Translations under genes and position numbers: made by a program
Shown: positions 1-7,556 of the stretch, one piece after another
Numbering within the stretch: the stretch's first letter is position 1
How the letters are laid out: every line of letters begins with the position of its first letter
Notes under the pieces: model-generated
Told to the model about the DNA's origin: nothing
The model's database searches: none
Seen by the model: the letters and a program-made list of their open reading frames with translations, nothing else
Assembly: GCA_035315065.1 (NCBI GenBank)
Contig: DATFYM010000107.1
Location: 1 to 36,196, forward strand
Source: DATFYM01 sp035315065
Lineage (GTDB): Bacteria; Acidobacteriota; Terriglobia; UBA7540
Reading direction: 5' to 3'
DNA: 36,196 bases

Positions 1-56
1 TCCTGTTGGACCGCCAATCGCATGATTTCAACATCGGCAATCTCCAACCTCTGCAT
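1..56 (-). CDS. Probable IS630-type transposase, N-terminal 18 residues only
   Basis: This is the start of a minus-strand gene that runs off the left edge of the window. An ATG at 54-56 is preceded by a good ribosome binding site (GGGAGGTG). The visible peptide begins MQRLEIADVEIMRLAV. This opening (M-x-R-L-E-x-x-D-x-E-x-x-R-L-A) resembles the N-termini of helix-turn-helix transposases of the IS630 superfamily, which precede a homeodomain-like DNA-binding region. Too little is visible to see the DDE catalytic residues. The identification rests on recall of the family's N-terminal pattern and is tentative; that a gene starts here is better supported. Confidence 0.4.
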   Translation of the reverse strand, partial: MQRLEIADVEIMRLAVQQ

Positions 57-526
57 CGGTTCACCTCCCGGACCATTCTAGGCCCGAGAGGGTCGGGAAT
101 TCAATTTTATTATGCGGCATTACTTATGACGCCGCGTTTAATCGGATCCGAACAGGGGGCCTGGAAGAGACACCCCTTTGGTGGCCCCAACAAAACGAGA
201 ACGCTTTGCAAGTAGCAAGCAGCCTGCCAATACCAAGGCAGAATTGGGCTGGATCAGCGACAGCGTGGCCAATACAAGCCAAATAAAGGGTTGAAGCAAC
301 CAACGAAGGAATGAAAAGGAAGACTCGACCGTCCCGCGGGGTGGTTCATCAGGTAACTGGACGGCGAAAAATTTACCCGGCGGGGGTAGGACCTACCGAA
401 AAGAAGGAACCAGGGGTATCGAGGTGAGGGGAGGCCGGGCGTAGACCTGGATCGAGCGGAGCGCGGACGCGGTGCGGCCTGGTGAGCGACGCGATAGACT
501 CGCTGCTACAGCATCAAATCGACCCG
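57..526. other. Intergenic region without recognisable gene
   Basis: About 470 bp between the partial transposase and the transglutaminase-like gene. Short reading frames exist, but none has a convincing ribosome binding site or a recognisable protein. I could not match the purine-rich stretch at about 280-430 to a structured RNA family. Confidence 0.5.
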
Positions 527-1678
527 CTACTGGGGATCAGGAATGTTGTGTGACCGGCTCTGGGATTGGGTAGATCCCCAGGGCACGAGCGGCCGCAATG
601 TCGATCGCCAGCACGCGATCCGGAGGCGTCTTTTCAACCAGTGATTCGCCCGCGAAATCGCCTGATCAAAAGAGCCGTCCGGCAAAACCGTGAGATCCAG
701 ATAAAGGAACTGCCTGGAATCAGGCGCCAGGCGCACGCCCATGAACGCGTGCCCAGGCACGATAACGATCACGGGATCGATGCCGAGGTTCTCCATCGCC
801 GAAGCAAATGCTACCGACACGTCGATGCAATTAGCGCTGCTGAGAAGGAGCGTCTCTCGCGGCAATCGTACCCGTTCCGCCTCCGTAGTGAAGCTACCGA
901 AAGTGTACATGCTGTCCACATAGCTGATGCGGAGGTGCCGCATGGCTTCAAAAACCGCCCGCGCCTCGGTTCGGACTTGGATGGCAACGCGACTCTTAGA
1001 GCCTTCACCCGGCAAGTCATATCCTGCCAACCGGCCGCGCGCGACGTACTTTCTCGCCGAGGCTACCAACTGAGCCACAGCCGGATCGTGCGGGGTAACC
1101 CACCGCGCGATAAACTGCGCGTTCGCAAATTTCTGTCCCCAGTAGAGGTCGGAGACGGAGTGGAGGTAAACGGAGCACGTCTGCGTGTATTCAGACGGGT
1201 CTGCGGGACTACTTGCGCTCACTTCCAGGGTCGCACGTCGTATCTCGTTATTCTGGTAAGCCTGGGGCAGGAGCTCTGGGTTAATGCGGACCGCACGCGT
1301 CTCACGCGGGCCCACGATCACCGTGGTTGCGGAAAGGCGGCTCCATTCGAAGATCTCGGCCGAGACGGTTTGCAGCAAGGGGCGATCTGACGCGTTGACA
1401 ATGGTGAGTATGGCCACCGGCCAGGTATCCGAGGGACTGCCGGCCGCAAGGGCAGGGAAGATCTCTCCGCGGCCCGGCACATCGAGTTGGTAATGCACTT
1501 GTAGCGGCGATGCCGGTGGATTGGGCAGGACGGCTAAACGGGTTGGGCGATACAACTCCACCAGCCGATAAGCGTACACACAAGTGCCTACCAGCGCCGC
1601 GGCTAGTAACAGGGAAGTGGCCGAGAACAGCGCCGCCAGCGTTCGCGCCTTCTGCTCGGAAATGCGTCCAAACCACAT
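527..1678 (-). CDS. Membrane-anchored transglutaminase-like protein, frameshifted near the C-terminus
   Basis: A probable membrane-bound member of the transglutaminase/cysteine-protease-like superfamily; substrate unknown. One hydrophobic segment lies at about residues 13-38, so the rest probably faces the periplasm. The fold's Cys-His-Asp triad is visible as Cys284 (SANCID), His310 (PGHAF) and Asp328 (YLDLT). I chose the ATG at 1678 because the open frame further upstream translates only low-complexity repeat DNA. The C-terminus as read is basic and unlike a folded domain. A -1 shift at about 664-669 instead gives a sensible tail (DFAGESLVEKTPPDRVLAID then AAARALGIYPIP), ending at 537. This implies a one-base deletion, either a sequencing error or an early inactivating mutation. 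Its neighbours give no functional hint. Confidence 0.7.
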   Translation of the reverse strand: MWFGRISEQKARTLAALFSATSLLLAAALVGTCVYAYRLVELYRPTRLAVLPNPPASPLQVHYQLDVPGRGEIFPALAAGSPSDTWPVAILTIVNASDRPLLQTVSAEIFEWSRLSATTVIVGPRETRAVRINPELLPQAYQNNEIRRATLEVSASSPADPSEYTQTCSVYLHSVSDLYWGQKFANAQFIARWVTPHDPAVAQLVASARKYVARGRLAGYDLPGEGSKSRVAIQVRTEARAVFEAMRHLRISYVDSMYTFGSFTTEAERVRLPRETLLLSSANCIDVSVAFASAMENLGIDPVIVIVPGHAFMGVRLAPDSRQFLYLDLTVLPDGSFDQAISRANHWLKRRLRIACWRSTLRPLVPWGSTQSQSRSHNIPDPQ

Positions 1679-1699
1679 GTTCGTCTTATTTAGATGTGA

Positions 1700-1905
1700 A
1701 TCAGGAGACAGGAGACGGGAGTCAGAAAAGGGGTAAGGGTGAAGGGTGAAATGTGAAGGATGTGAAAGACAAATCCACAGATTATGCAGATTGCCCAGAT
1801 TGCGAAAACGGATAGTCGGGATCGGGAGTCGGAACCCGGAACTCGGGCGACGTTCTTCTTGTAAATCCGTGCAATCTGCGTAATCTGCGGATTTGCCTTC
1901 TCTTC
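1700..1905. repeat. Palindromic low-complexity intergenic repeat (CAGATT family)
   Basis: Composed of word-like repeats. AATCCACAGATTATGCAGATT at about 1771-1790 is mirrored by AATCTGCGTAATCTGCGGAT at about 1872-1891, so the region can fold into a long imperfect stem. The interior holds GGGATCGGGAGTCGG-type words and the left side holds GGGTGAAGGGTGAAATGTGAAGG words. A related single copy occurs at 17833-17873. The unit sits directly upstream of the transglutaminase-like gene and carries no gene of its own. Confidence 0.6.
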
Positions 1906-2111
1906 CAACCATCAATGTTCTGCTTGGCAGAATCTACCTGAGGCAGGAACATTTTTCACAGCTTGGCGAGTCCCAAATATGAAATGTCTCACGGCACGAG
2001 GGACTTAGGTTTGATCACGGCACTCATGCACCAAGGAGGGCCGGTGCGATAAAACGGGGGAGCGTCGCGCTCATTGATCTCGAATCTGAAGAAAGAGGAG
2101 GAATCGGAGAA

Positions 2112-2455
2112 ATGAAGCGAACAAAACTCTCAGTGCCTTTGGCGTTCTTGGCGTCCCTCGCCTTGGCGGTTTCCTGGCAGCCCAGCAGCCGGCAACGTCG
2201 GATCAGCCTGACCAGGGAAGCCAGCCAGCCGCGCAGTCACAGTCGGACTCCGGCCAGCAGGCACAGCCGGCCCAGTCGACCTCCAGCGATCAGTCGGCAC
2301 AATCCGCTGATCAGTCGACGCAGGGCCAGTCGGACACCGACAATAACATGCCCAAGACTGCCAGCGACCTGCCCCTGGTGGCGTTGCTCGGCGTCGGTTC
2401 GCTCGGCGCAGGGTTAGCAGCTCATCGCTACTCCCGGCGCTATAGTGAACGGTAG
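2112..2455 (+). pseudogene. Small secreted sortase substrate with MPKTA sorting signal, frameshifted
   Basis: As sequenced, the frame starting at 2112 gives a signal peptide (MKRTKLSVPLAFLASLALAV) and then an Arg/Ser-rich sequence unlike a real protein. Adding one T to the TTT run at 2170-2172 restores a coherent 114-residue protein. It has a signal peptide, a Gln/Ser/Asp-rich linker (residues about 24-78), a sorting motif MPKTAS at 80-85, a hydrophobic helix (about 87-104) and a basic tail (HRYSRRYSER), stopping at 2455. This is the architecture of an LPXTG-type anchored protein with Ala replacing Gly, and a class D sortase lies directly downstream. A GAAAGAGGAGG-like purine tract precedes the ATG, and a small hairpin (TTCTGC-TTG-GCAGAA, 1918-1932) lies farther upstream. 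The frameshift may be a homopolymer error rather than true decay. Confidence 0.7.
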
Positions 2456-2474
2456 GGCCTTTTAACCTGCTTCA

Positions 2475-2500
2475 GCATGCCGCCCTGCGGGGCGGCATGC
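2475..2500 (+). terminator. Perfect 11-bp stem hairpin between substrate and sortase genes
   Basis: GCATGCCGCCC (2475-2485), loop TGCG, then GGGCGGCATGC (2490-2500) form an uninterrupted 11-bp GC-rich stem. No T-run follows, so it is not a classical intrinsic terminator. Position suggests an attenuator or RNA-processing/stability element that sets the substrate-to-sortase ratio. Confidence 0.55.
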
Positions 2501-2613
2501 GAGCGGGTTGTCGCTCTTCTGAGCACTTTACAATGTCAGCCCGATCTGACGCCATCAGACACAGCTTTTCCCAACTGTGGAGTTGCTCCGGTTACTCCTC
2601 CTGGCGTGGCCGT

Positions 2614-3285
2614 ATGCAACGCCTTTGGGGCTCCCATCTCACGCCTCCGGCTCGAATCCTGTACCGCGTCAAGCTGGTGAGTTGGGGCTTTGGCATACTG
2701 GCTCTAGCCTATGTCGGTTGGGTCGTGGCGGGGGCGGCAGTGTACCAGTTTCGGTCTCGTGAGACGCTGACGCATCTGCAAGAGCAGCGGCACAGCCGGT
2801 TACCGGGAGGCCCGACAGGCTCAATGCGGGCGCCCGCCATAGGGTCCGTCTTGGCCGATCTGGATATTCCCCGAATCGGATTGTCGGTGATGGTGACCGA
2901 GGGAACCGACGAGACCAGGCTGCGCCTTGGAGCGGGCCATCTGACTGGCAGCGGATTCCCTGGCAAAGCGGGCAATGTGGTGATCGCCGGCCACCGCGAC
3001 ACCTTCTTTCGTTCACTGCGAAGCGTCCGGGTGGGCGACGAGATCGATCTCACGGCTCTAGAGGGAACGTACCGCTACCGGGTTGAGTGGACCCGCGTGG
3101 TGTCTCCCACCGACACGCAAGCGCTCGATTCCACTCCTGCGGCGTCATTGACACTCGTCACTTGCTATCCGTTTTCGTACATTGGATCCGCAGGCAAGCG
3201 TTTTGTGGTTCGAGCGCCGATTCTTGAGGGTAAGCGCGTTTCCCCACTTGGCCCGAAGCGTGAGCCCGTCTGGCGACAGCCATAG
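2614..3285 (+). CDS. Class D sortase
   Basis: A membrane-bound transpeptidase that cuts a sorting signal and joins the protein to an amine acceptor. From the ATG at 2614 it has one transmembrane segment at about residues 22-42, then the sortase beta-barrel. The active site is complete: His127 in AGHRDTFF, Cys184 in TLVTCYPF and Arg196 in GKRFVVRA. The pattern DIPRIGL ... GAGHLTGSGFPG ... TLVTCYPF is typical of class D sortases. The frame is open from 2497, but that start lies inside a hairpin; 2533 is a second alternative and none has a strong ribosome binding site. The preceding gene encodes a protein with an MPKTA sorting signal, so the two probably form a dedicated pair. Sortases are less common in Gram-negative bacteria, where single-substrate pairs like this are the usual form. 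Confidence 0.88.
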   Translation: MQRLWGSHLTPPARILYRVKLVSWGFGILALAYVGWVVAGAAVYQFRSRETLTHLQEQRHSRLPGGPTGSMRAPAIGSVLADLDIPRIGLSVMVTEGTDETRLRLGAGHLTGSGFPGKAGNVVIAGHRDTFFRSLRSVRVGDEIDLTALEGTYRYRVEWTRVVSPTDTQALDSTPAASLTLVTCYPFSYIGSAGKRFVVRAPILEGKRVSPLGPKREPVWRQP

Positions 3286-3366
3286 AGATTGCCCGCAAGC
3301 CTTTGCTTCAACGTGCCGCGGTCCGCGGGTTAACTTCCAGCTTAGCGATCAAGGAACCCAGGGATC

Positions 3367-4065
3367 TCAGAGATGAGAGATGCCCTGGTCCTCCTCTTTC
3401 TTTTCCAAAAAGTGTCGTTCCATGATTCGTCGAGCCAAGTCTCGACCTCCGAGGCCAAACGCCAAGGCGAGGCCCAGCATGATGGCTCCGAAGAAGGCCG
3501 AAAACGCAACCAGGATCACTCCTCGTCCGAGCCCAACTCTTTCGAGCGCCATGGTTCCAGCAAGGGTGACGATTACGAACCGTACCATCGCGCTGACCAG
3601 CCGAGGCGAGGGAGAATCAGCGTTGACCGCGGCGAGCAAGGTGGCGCGCGAGACGAAGTTGGCGATCAACAGGCCCACGAAAAGGATCACGAGGGCCACG
3701 AAAAGTTGGGGAAGAAGCGAGAAGAGCCGGGAGAGCTCTTCCTGCAAGGGGGCAATCTGAAGCGCGGCGAGGCCAAAAAGAATGAAGATGAGCCACAGCG
3801 CCCAGAAGACCAGGCGTGCCAGAAGCTCACTGGGAGTGGGCAGGGCTGCCTTGGCCAGAAGCTGGGTGAAGCCGGCCGCGTCGAACAGCGAGTTAAACCT
3901 GACCAGGGGCAAGACGCGTCGCAGGATCACTTTCAGCAGCCACGCCGTGATCCATCCCACCACGACGATGATCAGCAGCGCCAGCAACTGCGGCAGGAAT
4001 CGCGCGACCATCTCGGAAAACGTATGCAGCGTTTGAGTCAGACTTTTTACGATGAAGTCTATCAT
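3367..4065 (-). CDS. Small mechanosensitive-channel-like membrane protein (TM-helix repeat family)
   Basis: A 232-residue integral membrane protein with about five hydrophobic segments (near residues 24-46, 84-103, 113-136, 157-175 and 180-206). It carries two amphipathic TM-helix repeats of the type found in CmpX-like and other MscS-related proteins (LLALLIIVVVGWITAWLLK and LFVALVILFVGLLIANFV). It lacks the large soluble MscS beta domain and ends in a charged cytoplasmic tail. A GAGGTG ribosome binding site lies seven bases before the ATG. The glycosyltransferase gene ends nine bases upstream on the same strand, so the two are almost certainly cotranscribed. Location beside treS supports a role in osmotic adjustment. 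Gating and conductance cannot be inferred from sequence. Confidence 0.75.
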   Translation of the reverse strand: MIDFIVKSLTQTLHTFSEMVARFLPQLLALLIIVVVGWITAWLLKVILRRVLPLVRFNSLFDAAGFTQLLAKAALPTPSELLARLVFWALWLIFILFGLAALQIAPLQEELSRLFSLLPQLFVALVILFVGLLIANFVSRATLLAAVNADSPSPRLVSAMVRFVIVTLAGTMALERVGLGRGVILVAFSAFFGAIMLGLALAFGLGGRDLARRIMERHFLEKKEEDQGISHL

Positions 4066-4074
4066 AACAGCACC

Positions 4075-5340
4075 TCATACCTTGGCTTTCCACCGCTCGA
4101 TCAAATATGGTTTCAAACTCACGTACCGGCCGCGAAGTTGCTTGATCTTCTCCCGGGCTTGGGCGGCGCTCGACTTGTAGTTTTCGGTAAGGAAGGAGTC
4201 GATTCGCCCCAGGTAGAGCGGTGTCAGGGCCTGGAGCAAATGGTCGCGATTGATCACGGAGCGGTGAAAGGCGCCGGCAAATTCATAGACGGTCTTCACC
4301 CACAGCTCGTCAGAGAAATGGACCTCCGGGAGCTTGGCGACTTCTCGAATCTGCTGAAGCGTCGACGGGGAAAGAACCGGCTCCAGGACGGAGGAAAGTT
4401 CCTCCACGCCCTTCTGAAACGTGCTGAGGCCTCGCTTACGGTTCACGCGGAGGGGCGGCAGGTCGACGTCATACACGAATCCGAATACCGGCGCCGTCCA
4501 AGTCCCCTGGTAAGACGCCCAGTACGATTCGTGCATTTCGAGGCAACTGAACAGTGCTCCCACCACCTGTTGGATGGTGCTGGCGAGTCCCGTCCCGGAG
4601 GACTTCGCGGAATGCAGCTTGGGGCCCAGAAACGCCTGGCACAGCCGAAAGTCACCGGCCAGGGCGGTGGCGGTCATCCAGATCTCCGGGGCGAACCGCA
4701 TCAGATCCTGCTGCCACGCATCCTGGCTCAAGTAGTGGGTTGCCAGGCGGCCGGAGAAGGCAAACTGTCCTCCCATGGGCTCCTCGATTTCACAGCCGTA
4801 CGCGGCCGCGATCAGTGGAGAAAGAACGTGATTGATCAACAACCCGTCAAACTTGTGGCGCTGGTAAACTGGCGCCACAAGGTCGAATTCTTCCCGGTAA
4901 ATGGGCCGGATCAGGGCGTCGATCCATTCCGGTGTTATGCTCTCCATGTCGGGATAGACCAAGGCACAGGCTCTAGCCCGGAGGAGATCGGCCGCGGCCA
5001 GAATGGCCTGCAGAGCGCCTCCTTTTCCCCGAATCGAGCTGTACGACGTGGTCAGCGTGTGCATGGTTCGAAGCGGGTCGGCAGCCAGGAAGGAGCGGAA
5101 ATCGGGCGCCGTCGCGCCCTTCACGAGGTCCGGTGTCCCGTCGGTGGATCCGCCATCCAGGTTGACCAGTGCCGCACGCTCCCTGGGGAAATACTTGACC
5201 AAACCGACGCGCACGGCGCTCACGATCTGCTGGATAGTATCGCGGTTGTTCAGGGTCGGAACGCCGACAAGAATGTCCACTTGGCCGGCGGCCATGATCT
5301 GCCGCAAGAAGTCGTCGGAAAGGAAGGTCTCTTCTGGCAT
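4075..5340 (-). CDS. GT-A glycosyltransferase, likely glucosyl/mannosylglycerate-synthase-like
   Basis: A 421-residue cytoplasmic glycosyltransferase with a GT-A fold. The nucleotide-sugar binding start is visible as GVPTLNN (26-32), LDGGSTDGT (61-69) and RGKGG (104-108). The metal-binding acidic motif is YPDMES (129-134) followed by PEWIDALIRPI. A later EEPMGGQFAFSG stretch matches the layout of retaining enzymes that make the compatible solutes mannosylglycerate or glucosyl(3-phospho)glycerate (GT78/GT81-like). The helical C-terminal third fits these families. No phosphatase partner is visible, so a single-step synthase is possible. It lies between treS and a channel gene, supporting osmolyte synthesis. 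The ATG directly abuts repeat DNA and no ribosome binding site is recognisable. The exact donor and acceptor are inferred, not shown. Confidence 0.65.
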   Translation of the reverse strand: MPEETFLSDDFLRQIMAAGQVDILVGVPTLNNRDTIQQIVSAVRVGLVKYFPRERAALVNLDGGSTDGTPDLVKGATAPDFRSFLAADPLRTMHTLTTSYSSIRGKGGALQAILAAADLLRARACALVYPDMESITPEWIDALIRPIYREEFDLVAPVYQRHKFDGLLINHVLSPLIAAAYGCEIEEPMGGQFAFSGRLATHYLSQDAWQQDLMRFAPEIWMTATALAGDFRLCQAFLGPKLHSAKSSGTGLASTIQQVVGALFSCLEMHESYWASYQGTWTAPVFGFVYDVDLPPLRVNRKRGLSTFQKGVEELSSVLEPVLSPSTLQQIREVAKLPEVHFSDELWVKTVYEFAGAFHRSVINRDHLLQALTPLYLGRIDSFLTENYKSSAAQAREKIKQLRGRYVSLKPYLIERWKAKV

Positions 5341-5341
5341 T

Positions 5342-5486
5342 CAGTTCTCGGTCGTCAGTTCTCAGTCGTCAGTTCTCAGTTGGAACAGTCGAAAGTCGAA
5401 AGTTGAAAGTCGAGAGTAAACACCGTCGGTCCCCACTTTCGACCTTTAACTTTCGACTTTCGACTTCTTCGAAAACTGAGAACTAA
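5342..5486. repeat. Nested palindromic repeat (GTCGAAA / CAGTTCTCAG words)
   Basis: The outer arm on the left is tandem CAGTTCTCRGTCGT (5342-5380) and on the right AAACTGAGAACT (5473-5484). The inner arm is GTCGAAAGTCGAAAGTTGAA (5389-5408), opposed by ACTTTCGACCTTTAACTTTC and CGACTTTCGACTTC (5434-5467). The whole 145-bp space between treS and the glycosyltransferase gene is made of this nested hairpin. It may uncouple or attenuate transcription between the two genes. Confidence 0.7.
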
Positions 5487-5487
5487 C

Positions 5488-7134
5488 TCAAAACCGGCGC
5501 AGCTTGAACCAAAAAAACTGATAGGGCCCTAAAGTCAAAAGATAGGGAATGTCGCCCACCCGAGGAAAGGGGTTGCCGCCGAACATCTCGATGGGGATCA
5601 TTCCTCTAAACCGGCGCAGATCGAATTCCACGGCCTGGGCCGACCTCGATAGGTTGTTAACGATCAGCATTCTCTCGTTGCCTAGGGCTCGAACGTAGGC
5701 CAGAACGCGATGATTGGACGGCTCAAGAAACTCGAGCGAACCCCGGCCGAAGACCGGGCTGGACTGGCGCAGGCGAATCAAGTGCTTCATCCAGGAGAAC
5801 AGGGAATGCGGGAACCTCGTTTGGGCCGCGACGTTCACCGTCTGGTAGCCGTAAAGCGGGTTTGAATTCAGCGGCAGATAAAGCCGTTCGGGGTCGGCGG
5901 CGGAAAAGCCGGCGTTCCAACCGGCGTCCCACTGCATGGGGGTACGAACTCCGTTGCGGTCGCCGAGGTAGATGTTGTCACCCATACCGATTTCATCGCC
6001 GTAGTAAATGATCGGGGTCCCCGGCAGCGACATCAGCATACCGTTCATCAGTTCCATGCGCCGGCGGTCGTTCTCGAGCAGAGGCGCCAGCCGCCGTCGG
6101 ATTCCAAGGTTGAGTCTCGCTGCCTTGTCTTTGGCGTACTCGTCGTAGAGATAGTCCCGCTCCTCATCGGTGACCATCTCCAGCGTCAGCTCATCGTGGT
6201 TGCGCAGGAATAAGCCCCATTGGCACGATTCCGGGATAGCCGGAGTACGCCGGAAAATGTCCATCATCGGCTTGCGGTCCTCGAGCCGGATGGCCATGAA
6301 CATACGCGGCATCAGCGGAAAGTGAAAAGCCATGTGGCACTCGTCGCCGGCGCCGAAGTAGGCGACCGCGTCTTCGGGCCACTGGTTGGCTTCGGCCAGC
6401 AGGAACCTGCCCGGATAACTCTCGTCGATCTTGCGACGAAGGAACTTGAGCACCTGATGTGTCTCCGGCAGGTTCTCGCAGGACGTGTTTTCCCGCTCGA
6501 CAAGGTAGGGCACGGCGTCCAGTCTGAATGCATCGACGCCGAGGTCCAGCCAAAACTTCATCGCATTCCAGATTTGCTCCCGGACCACCGGGTTGTCGTA
6601 GTTCAGGTCTGGCTGATGGCTAAAGAAGCGGTGCCAGTAGTACTGCTTGGAAATCGGATCGAAGGTCCAATTGGAGAGCTCGGTATCCAGGAAGATGATA
6701 CGCGCTCCACGATATCGATCGGGATTGTCGTTCCATACGTACCAATCGCGACGTGGGCTGGTCTTGGAGCGGCGCGCCTCCTGGAACCACGGGTGCTGGT
6801 CCGAGGTGTGATTGAGCACGATTTCGGTAAGGACTTTGATGCCGCGCTGGTGTGCCAGCTCCAGAAGAAACTTGAAATCTTCCAGCCTGCCGTAGGACGG
6901 ATGGACGCCGGTGTAGTCCGAGATATCGTAACCATCATCCTTCAAGGGCGAAGGGTAAAAGGGAAGAAGCCAGAGGGTGTTGATTCCCAGGTCCTGCAAA
7001 TACTCAAGCTTTTGGGCGAGGCCTCGGAAGTCGCCGGTCCCGTCGCCGTCACTGTCGCAGAACGCCCGGACGTGGGCTTCATAGAGAACTGCGTCTTTGT
7101 ACCAAAGCGGATCGTCGAGGGGGCCGTTGTTCAT
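5488..7134 (-). CDS. treS: Trehalose synthase (maltose alpha-D-glucosyltransferase)
   Basis: A GH13 enzyme that interconverts maltose and trehalose intramolecularly in the cytoplasm. The sequence follows TreS closely: DPLWYKDAVLYEAHVRAF at the start, LLPFYPSPLKDDGYDISDY, and VLNHTSDQHPWF. The catalytic residues are the Asp in DAFRLDAVPY, the Glu in LLAEANQWPED and the Asp in FLRNHDELTLE. The TreS hallmark YYGDEIGMGDNIYLGDR is present, and a C-terminal beta domain ends in YQFFWFKLRRF. At about 548 residues it is the usual size for stand-alone TreS, with no maltokinase fusion. A GTG at 7149 in frame is an alternative start; the ATG at 7134 matches the family better. A decayed treZ start lies directly upstream, and a solute-synthase-like gene and a channel gene follow. 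Confidence 0.93.
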   Translation of the reverse strand: MNNGPLDDPLWYKDAVLYEAHVRAFCDSDGDGTGDFRGLAQKLEYLQDLGINTLWLLPFYPSPLKDDGYDISDYTGVHPSYGRLEDFKFLLELAHQRGIKVLTEIVLNHTSDQHPWFQEARRSKTSPRRDWYVWNDNPDRYRGARIIFLDTELSNWTFDPISKQYYWHRFFSHQPDLNYDNPVVREQIWNAMKFWLDLGVDAFRLDAVPYLVERENTSCENLPETHQVLKFLRRKIDESYPGRFLLAEANQWPEDAVAYFGAGDECHMAFHFPLMPRMFMAIRLEDRKPMMDIFRRTPAIPESCQWGLFLRNHDELTLEMVTDEERDYLYDEYAKDKAARLNLGIRRRLAPLLENDRRRMELMNGMLMSLPGTPIIYYGDEIGMGDNIYLGDRNGVRTPMQWDAGWNAGFSAADPERLYLPLNSNPLYGYQTVNVAAQTRFPHSLFSWMKHLIRLRQSSPVFGRGSLEFLEPSNHRVLAYVRALGNERMLIVNNLSRSAQAVEFDLRRFRGMIPIEMFGGNPFPRVGDIPYLLTLGPYQFFWFKLRRF

Positions 7135-7157
7135 TTCGCGACTCGCCACCGCAGCCG

Positions 7158-7494
7158 TCAGCCGTCAGGAAGAACCTGCGCGATCACCTGAGAGGGTCCG
7201 TGGACACCTTCTGCCTGGAAGCGAGAGGCAGCATCCGGGAGCTCCTTGCAATCGAGGCAATAGAAATACTGTGTACCCGGGGCAATGCCGGTCGGCCACG
7301 GCGGAGTGGTAACCTAGGGCCAGCATCGTAAGGCTAATCAGCCGGATATGGTTGGGGCCGGCGTTGTGGCCCCGGGCGGAGACGCGCCACAGCCCTGGCG
7401 AGCGATCAAGAATTCTCACTTGTACGCGATCGGTGAAAGGAGCCCAGACAACGAATTGACACTGGTTTGCTCCACGATAGGTTGCGCCTAGCAT
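7158..7494 (-). pseudogene. treZ: Remnant of malto-oligosyltrehalose trehalohydrolase (N-terminal domain only)
   Basis: The first part reads MLGATYRGANQCQFVVWAPF then TDRVQVRIL, the N-terminal E-set/CBM48-like domain typical of TreZ and related GH13 enzymes. After GYHSAVAD (about 7300) the sense continues in another frame as TGIAPGTQYFYCLDCKELPD and then ASRFQAEGVHGPSQVI, ending in a stop at 7158-7160. The second half matches the TreZ linker to its catalytic barrel (DPxSRFQPxGVHGPSQV). The catalytic GH13 domain is absent and treS starts 23 bases further on. A one-base frameshift plus loss of the barrel make this a pseudogene. It implies that a TreY/TreZ route once existed here. Confidence 0.75.
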
Positions 7495-7556
7495 CAGGTT
7501 CTCAGGTAGTCAGTTGCTGTTCACGATGACCGTACTTAGAGTCCGGACTTTTCAAT

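Noticed and set aside
280..480. Possible structured RNA (RNase P-like or group II intron-like) in purine-rich sequence
   Set aside because: No diagnostic conserved motifs of either family could be found by eye.
566..1390. 274-codon open frame opposite the transglutaminase-like gene
   Set aside because: It is the antisense of a gene with a clear catalytic triad; its own translation is Arg-rich and matches nothing.
3373..5406. 677-codon plus-strand open frame
   Set aside because: Runs antisense through the channel and glycosyltransferase genes, with highly charged low-complexity translation; the minus-strand products are recognisable.
6220..7191. 323-codon plus-strand open frame
   Set aside because: Antisense shadow of treS, whose catalytic motifs are complete on the minus strand.
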